Assembly (NCBI RefSeq): GCF_019746665.1
Contig: NZ_JAIERS010000008.1
Location: 1 to 64,000, forward strand
Source of the DNA: Sphingomonas sp.
Lineage (GTDB): Bacteria; Pseudomonadota; Alphaproteobacteria; Sphingomonadales; Sphingomonadaceae
Direction of reading: 5' to 3'
DNA: 64,000 nucleotides
In this document: positions 59,983-64,000 of the stretch, in pieces
Position numbering within the stretch: position 1 is the first letter of the stretch
How the letters are laid out: each line of letters opens with the position of its first letter
Translations under genes and position numbers: made by a program
The notes under the pieces: model-generated
Seen by the model: only the letters and a program-made list of their open reading frames with translations
Told to the model about the DNA's origin: nothing
The model's database searches: none

Positions 59983-61161
59983 ATGATCGCTATTGATACG
60001 GCTCGGCTGAAGCAGGTCGCGGCGCATGTCGCGCAGAACTTCAAGACCCGCGATTTCATCTTCCATGATGGCCGCGCGCTGCGCCGCTTCAGCATCGCGG
60101 GCCGTACCCAGGCGGCGCTCGCGGGGGTCGCGACTTTGAGCCTGTGCTTCACTGCTTATGGGGTCGCCCATGCCGGCGCTGCGGCGGCGTCGATCGTCGG
60201 GCTTACCCCGCAAGCGGCGCCCGAAAGCGCCGAGGCCAAGCTGGCTCGCTTGCAGACCAAGGTCGCGGCGATGCAGGCGCAGGTCGCGACGATCAAGCAG
60301 GCGGCGCAGATCCAGGCGCAGCGGGTCGAGGAGCGTCAGGCGCTGATCGCCGCGGTGCTGGCGGGCGATGGCAGCGCCAAGCTCGCGCTCAACGCGCCGG
60401 CGCTCGATGCCCATGCGGCGCGCGTCGCCGGCGATGTCGTCGCGCCGCTCACCAAGGTTGAAGCGCATCAGCGCCAGCTCGCCGCCAAGGCGCGGGAGCT
60501 TGCCGAGCGTCGCTACGCGCTGGCGACGGCGCATTTCCGCAAGCTCGGCCTTTCGCCCGAACGCTTCGTGCGCGGCGGGCAGGGCGGCCCCTATGAGCCG
60601 GTCGCGACCACCGGCACCACCGACGCCAATGCCGATGCGCAGTTCCGTTCGCTGTTCCTCACCTGGAAAAAGCTGGAAACGCTGGAAAAGGCGGTGATCG
60701 CGATCCCCGCGAGCCAGCCGGTGCCGAAGGTGAATTTCAGCAGCTATTATGGCGTGCGCAGCGATCCGTTTCGCGGCACCGCCGCGATGCACGCCGGGGT
60801 CGACATTCCGGGCTCGGTCGGCACGCCGATCTACGCGACCGCCGATGGCATCGTCAGCCGCGCCGAGCGTTCGGGTGGCTATGGCAATCTGATCGAGGTC
60901 AATCACGGCCGCGGTATCGCGACGCGCTATGGCCATTTGTCGAAGATCATCGTCGCGCCCAACACCCGCGTCACGCGCGGCCAGCTGATCGGGCTGATGG
61001 GCTCGACCGGCCGCTCGACCGGCAGTCATCTGCACTATGAAGTGCGGATCGACGGCCAGGCGGTGAACCCGATGCCATTCCTGCAGACGGTCGATTATCT
61101 GAAGGGCCGCACCCCGGTCGAGCATCCGCTGGTCGAGGGCGGGACCGACGCCGCCAACTGA
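59983..61161 (+). CDS. M23-family metallopeptidase (LytM/NlpD-like)
   Basis: A 392-residue protein with a cytoplasmic N-terminus, a membrane helix (about residues 42-65, AALAGVATLSLCFTAYGVAH), a coiled-coil region rich in Gln/Ala (about 80-200) and a C-terminal M23 domain. Zinc ligands are in MHAGVDIPG (HxxxD) and SHLHYEVRIDG (HxH), with the linking ATRYGHLS. It cleaves peptidoglycan cross-links or activates amidases. The 236-base gap before it holds no gene. Confidence 0.89.
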   Translation: MIAIDTARLKQVAAHVAQNFKTRDFIFHDGRALRRFSIAGRTQAALAGVATLSLCFTAYGVAHAGAAAASIVGLTPQAAPESAEAKLARLQTKVAAMQAQVATIKQAAQIQAQRVEERQALIAAVLAGDGSAKLALNAPALDAHAARVAGDVVAPLTKVEAHQRQLAAKARELAERRYALATAHFRKLGLSPERFVRGGQGGPYEPVATTGTTDANADAQFRSLFLTWKKLETLEKAVIAIPASQPVPKVNFSSYYGVRSDPFRGTAAMHAGVDIPGSVGTPIYATADGIVSRAERSGGYGNLIEVNHGRGIATRYGHLSKIIVAPNTRVTRGQLIGLMGSTGRSTGSHLHYEVRIDGQAVNPMPFLQTVDYLKGRTPVEHPLVEGGTDAAN

Positions 61162-61198
61162 GTTGCGCGCGCGGCCCCGGCGTCCTATTTTCGCAGGC

Positions 61199-61525
61199 AT
61201 GACCGACGTTACCTTCACCGAGGCCGCCGCTGCTCGTGTCGCCTGGATCGCCGAGCGCCAGGGCAAGCCCGCGATTCTGCGCCTGTCGGTGGAAGGCGGG
61301 GGCTGTTCGGGCTTTCAATATCGCTTCGGTCTGGCCGATGCGCCCGAGGCGGACGACGTGATCGTCGAGGCGGGGCCGGCGCGGCTGGTGGTCGATAGCA
61401 TGAGCCTAGATCTGGTGCGCGGCGCCGAGGTGGATTTCGTCGACAATCTGGGCGGCGCGCACTTCAAGGTCGCGAACCCGATGGCGGCCGCCGGGTGCGG
61501 TTGCGGCAGTAGCTTCGCGATCTGA
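61199..61525 (+). CDS. erpA: HesB/IscA-type iron-sulfur insertion protein (ErpA-like)
   Basis: A 108-residue A-type carrier protein that inserts Fe-S clusters into enzymes. The three conserved cysteines are Cys36 in EGGGCSGFQY and Cys100/Cys102 in CGCGSSFA. The start is ATG at 61199. ErpA, IscA and SufA cannot be told apart with certainty; ErpA is favoured because no isc or suf genes are nearby. xthA follows 7 bases after its stop. Confidence 0.87.
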   Translation: MTDVTFTEAAAARVAWIAERQGKPAILRLSVEGGGCSGFQYRFGLADAPEADDVIVEAGPARLVVDSMSLDLVRGAEVDFVDNLGGAHFKVANPMAAAGCGCGSSFAI

Positions 61526-61532
61526 TCCGCGC

Positions 61533-62306
61533 TTGAAGATCGTCAGCTATAATCTGAACGGCATCAAGGCGCGGCTGCCGCGCCTGATCGAGTATCTTAC
61601 CGAGCAGCAGCCCGATATTGTCTGCCTGCAAGAGCTGAAATCGGCGGACGAGGGCCTGCCGATCGCCGAGGTCGAAGCCGCCGGCTATCACGGCGTGTGG
61701 CACGGGCAGAAGGGGTTCAACGGCGTCGCGATCCTCGCGCGCGGGGCGGCGCCGGTCGAGCGCCAGCGGGGTCTCGCGGGCGAGAGCGAGGACGATCATA
61801 GCCGCTATATCGAGGCCGAGGTGAGCGGGGTGATCGTCGCTTCGATTTATCTGCCCAATGGCAATCCGGTGCCGGGGCCGAAATTCGATTATAAGCTGCG
61901 CTGGATCGACCGCCTCCGCGCCCGCGCGCGCGACCTGCTCGCCGAGGAGCGGCCGGTGGTGCTGGCGGGTGATTACAATGTGATCCCCAATGACGATGAT
62001 ACCTTTTCGGTGCGCGCGATGGCGGACGACGCGCTGATGCAGCCTGAAAGCCGTGCCGGGTTCCGTGCGCTCGTCGCGCAAGGCTGGACCGATGCGCTGC
62101 GCACCCGCCACCCGCGCGGCGGGGTATGGACTTTCTGGGACTATCAGGCCGGCGCCTGGCAGCGCGACGCGGGCTTCCGCATCGATCATCTGCTGCTCAG
62201 CCCGCAAGCCGCCGACCGGCTGGTCGATGCCGGCGTCGACAAGGAGTATCGCGGTCGCGAGAAGGCGAGCGACCATGCCCCCACCTGGGTGCGCCTGCGC
62301 GGTTAG
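61533..62306 (+). CDS. xthA: Exodeoxyribonuclease III
   Basis: An AP endonuclease and 3'-exonuclease for base-excision repair. The 257-residue protein has KIVSYNLNGIKARL, LQELKS with Glu34, GDYNVIP with the catalytic Asp/Asn and SDHAPTWVRL with the catalytic His. The N- and C-terminal motifs match ExoIII. It starts with TTG at 61533, seven bases after the ErpA stop. Confidence 0.93.
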   Translation: MKIVSYNLNGIKARLPRLIEYLTEQQPDIVCLQELKSADEGLPIAEVEAAGYHGVWHGQKGFNGVAILARGAAPVERQRGLAGESEDDHSRYIEAEVSGVIVASIYLPNGNPVPGPKFDYKLRWIDRLRARARDLLAEERPVVLAGDYNVIPNDDDTFSVRAMADDALMQPESRAGFRALVAQGWTDALRTRHPRGGVWTFWDYQAGAWQRDAGFRIDHLLLSPQAADRLVDAGVDKEYRGREKASDHAPTWVRLRG

Positions 62307-62315
62307 GCTCTCTGC

Positions 62316-62335
62316 CGTATTATTGGCGTAATACG
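62316..62335 (+). terminator. Hairpin after xthA
   Basis: A 7-bp stem (cgtatta/taatacg) with a 6-base loop lies 10 bases after the xthA stop. No T-run follows. It may mark the 3' end of the transcript. The following 140 bases are AT-rich and probably contain the promoter of the small secreted protein. Confidence 0.45.
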
Positions 62336-62475
62336 CTAGCTATTGGCCGTTACCGCCAAGATAACTCGTGCTCAAGTTAAAGAAAACATAGATATATCAA
62401 TCATCTAAGTGATTGGCACGGGTAATGCACTACTCCCGATATGGCCGATACCGGTCATTGGTTTGGGAGGTTTTT

Positions 62476-62730
62476 ATGATCGCCAAATTTGTGATCGTCG
62501 GGGCGGTCGGCGCGCTCGCGCTGGCGGTGCCGGCGTCCGCACGCAGTCCGCATCCGCTCGCCCCGCCCGATCCCGGCGCCGAGCGGCTCGCCGTCGCGCT
62601 GAAGCACGATGCGCGTGGTCAGCCCCTCTACTGCTATCGCTTCACGCCCCCGGCCAAGCTCGTCGCGCGCGAGCTGTGCCGCACCCGCCAGGGCTGGTCG
62701 GCCTGGGGCGTCGATGTCGATCGCCAATAA
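62476..62730 (+). CDS. Small exported protein, paired-Cys motif (paralogue 1)
   Basis: An 84-residue protein with a signal peptide (VIVGAVGALALAVPASA) and a mature part of about 60 residues containing PLYCYRFTPP and ARELCRTRQGW. The spaced Cys pair followed by [KR]TR and Trp is shared with the next gene. No family is known to me. The start ATG has a GGGAGG ribosome-binding site. Disulfide formation is likely. Function unknown. Confidence 0.7.
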   Translation: MIAKFVIVGAVGALALAVPASARSPHPLAPPDPGAERLAVALKHDARGQPLYCYRFTPPAKLVARELCRTRQGWSAWGVDVDRQ

Positions 62731-62825
62731 GCGGGCCTAACCGCACCCGATCCCTGACCCTTCGCGGTCGGGCAAGGCCGCACCCCAAGTGACCCACAAT
62801 GTCTTGAGTAAGCAGGAGAAGCCAA

Positions 62826-63095
62826 ATGCGTATTCATCGTGTGATCGGTAGCGCGAGCGCCGCGCTCGTCTCGGGCCTGCTCGTCGCCAGCATCAACCCC
62901 GCCGCCGCCAAGCCCCGTCCGGAGCCGGCCCCCGCCGCGCAATCGACCGACGAGGCGAAGCCGGCGACCACCGACCGCCGTCGCTATTGCCTGATGGCGG
63001 AGCGGACGGGCAGCCGCATCCTCGAAAAAGTCTGCAAGACCCGCGCCGAATGGGACCTCGAAGAAGGCGCCCACATCAACTATCCGAAGGAATAA
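62826..63095 (+). CDS. Small exported protein, paired-Cys motif (paralogue 2)
   Basis: An 89-residue exported protein with a signal peptide (ASAALVSGLLVASINPAAA), a Pro/Ala-rich linker (about residues 28-48), and a C-terminal module RRYCLMAERTGSRILEKVCK followed by TRAEW. This is the same YC-x(12-14)-C-[KR]TR-xx-W pattern as in the preceding protein, so the two are paralogues. AGGAG precedes ATG. It stands convergent to the GNAT-like gene. Function unknown. Confidence 0.7.
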   Translation: MRIHRVIGSASAALVSGLLVASINPAAAKPRPEPAPAAQSTDEAKPATTDRRRYCLMAERTGSRILEKVCKTRAEWDLEEGAHINYPKE

Positions 63096-63096
63096 G

Positions 63097-63134
63097 CGCC
63101 CGCGCCCGCTCCCGAACCGGCGGGGGCGGGCGCT
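63097..63134. terminator. GC-rich hairpin between convergent genes
   Basis: Arms gcgcccgc(gc)ccgc and gcggg(g)gcgggcgc pair around a 10-base loop between the small secreted gene and the GNAT-like gene. No T-run; may serve as a bidirectional terminator. Confidence 0.4.
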
Positions 63135-64000
63135 ACAGCGGCTTGGCGTAGATCTGGTAGACGCGGTTGACCTTGCTATCGATCGCATCGGCGATCGCGT
63201 TCATCCCCTGATTGTCGTCGAGCACCCAGCCGATCTCGCCGCGCGTCGCGCCGTAATGGGTGACCGATGCGCGGCGGATATATTCGATCATCATGAAAGC
63301 GAGCTGGCTCGCCAGGCGCGATGCCTGCAGCTTCTTCACCACGCCCATCAGCGGCACGCGCATCGTCCGCACCTTTGGCCGACGCAGCCACAGCAGCAGC
63401 TTGGCCCAGCCGAACGGGAGGAGATTGCCTTTCAGGGGTTTGATCACCTCGTTCAGGTCGGGCAGCGTGATCATGAAGGCGACCGGCTCGCCGTCCAGCT
63501 CTGCGATGCGGATCAGGTCGTTGAACACGATGGGTTTGAGCTTCTTGCCGACATCGGCGATCTCGGGCGGGGTGAGGGGGACGAAGCCCCAGTTATCCGA
63601 CCAGGCATCGTTCAAGATCGAAAGGATGATCGCCGCTTCCTCGTCGAACTTGTTCTTAGTCACCTCGCGGATGCGGATGCGTGCGTTCTTTTCGCCCGCC
63701 GCGACGATGCGCTGAACGATCGGGGGGAACTCTTTGCTGATGTCCAGCTCATAGGTCATCAGCTTCTTGGCCGGGGCATATCCCGCCGCCTCGATCCAAC
63801 CCTGATAGCGCGGCAGATGGTGCCCCATCATGATCGTTGGTGGATGGTCATGCCCCTGGACCAGCAGCCCCGGTTCCTCCCAGATCGACATGCTCACCGG
63901 GCCGAGCGCGCGCGTCATGCCCTGGCCGCGCAGCCAATCCTCGGCGGCGGCGATCAACTGATGCGCGGTCGCTTCATCCTCGGCGTCGAGATGCCCCCAA
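63133..64000 (-). CDS. GNAT-like protein, N-terminus outside window
   Basis: At least 289 residues of an open frame that continues beyond the window edge, so the start and probably the first ~100 residues are missing. The visible part begins at a GHLDAEDEATAHQLIAAAED region; PTIMMGHHLPRYQGWIEAAG and LDGEPVAFMITLPDLNEVI follow. These fit a two-domain acetyltransferase-like fold, a group sometimes annotated as dATP pyrophosphohydrolase. Catalytic activity cannot be deduced. The internal TTG at 63957 is not the real start. Confidence 0.7.
   Translation of the reverse strand, partial: WGHLDAEDEATAHQLIAAAEDWLRGQGMTRALGPVSMSIWEEPGLLVQGHDHPPTIMMGHHLPRYQGWIEAAGYAPAKKLMTYELDISKEFPPIVQRIVAAGEKNARIRIREVTKNKFDEEAAIILSILNDAWSDNWGFVPLTPPEIADVGKKLKPIVFNDLIRIAELDGEPVAFMITLPDLNEVIKPLKGNLLPFGWAKLLLWLRRPKVRTMRVPLMGVVKKLQASRLASQLAFMMIEYIRRASVTHYGATRGEIGWVLDDNQGMNAIADAIDSKVNRVYQIYAKPL

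Overview
The window is high-GC chromosomal DNA from an alphaproteobacterium, most probably a sphingomonad (Sphingomonas or a close relative). This rests on gene content and order, not on a database search. The main pointers are an EcfG/NepR/PhyR general stress response with a PhyP-like histidine kinase, a CYP153-type P450, many ~80-nt GC-rich palindromic elements between genes, frequent TTG and GTG starts, and tight 4-nt overlaps between genes. No prophage, insertion sequence, CRISPR array or rRNA was seen. The window is mostly housekeeping core with small accessory insertions.

1-7.8 kb carries the conserved translation/RNA block infB-rbfA-truB-rpsO-pnp on the plus strand. It is interrupted by a VOC protein, a thymidine kinase and a VapBC-type toxin-antitoxin pair. 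8.0-8.9 kb holds an ArsR regulator and an SRPBCC protein with a palindromic operator on the start codon. 8.9-21.9 kb is a long minus-strand run: mutY, a serine hydrolase, nudC, a histidinol-phosphatase-like enzyme, rpmI, rplT, pheS, pheT, an aldose epimerase, prfC and a TonB receptor. 22-28.3 kb (plus) has a DUF721/DciA protein, two DsbA-like thiol oxidoreductases, an unrecognised secreted protein and smc. 28.4-31.1 kb has two membrane proteins, a Crp/Fnr regulator and a fasciclin protein. 31.2-34 kb is a peroxide-defence group: oxyR facing ahpC, then ahpD and msrB. 34.1-37.6 kb has the CYP153-type P450 and a two-gene ABC exporter, followed by queG and a DUF4142 protein.

39.2-41.7 kb groups a TsdA-like dihaem cytochrome c, a Tat-exported DsrE-like protein and a TauE/SafE (TSUP) permease, which looks like a small sulfur-oxyanion locus. 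41.9-51.5 kb returns to core genes: nusB-thiL, the proton pyrophosphatase hppA, a solitary Mrr-type nuclease, infA-maf-RNase G-like-yacG, tRNA-Phe, scpA-scpB and tatA-tatB-tatC. smc and scpAB together supply a complete condensin, although they lie 20 kb apart.

52-56.6 kb is the general stress response module. phyP-like kinase and nepR run leftward; phyR, a 48-residue membrane protein and ecfG run rightward. An EcfG-type promoter precedes nepR. Beyond ecfG, a short leftward ORF resembles NepR and may be a second anti-sigma factor. 56.6-64 kb has glnE, a bcp peroxiredoxin, an M23 peptidase, an ErpA-like iron-sulfur protein, xthA, two related small secreted proteins with a paired-cysteine motif, and the C-terminal part of a GNAT-like protein cut by the window edge.
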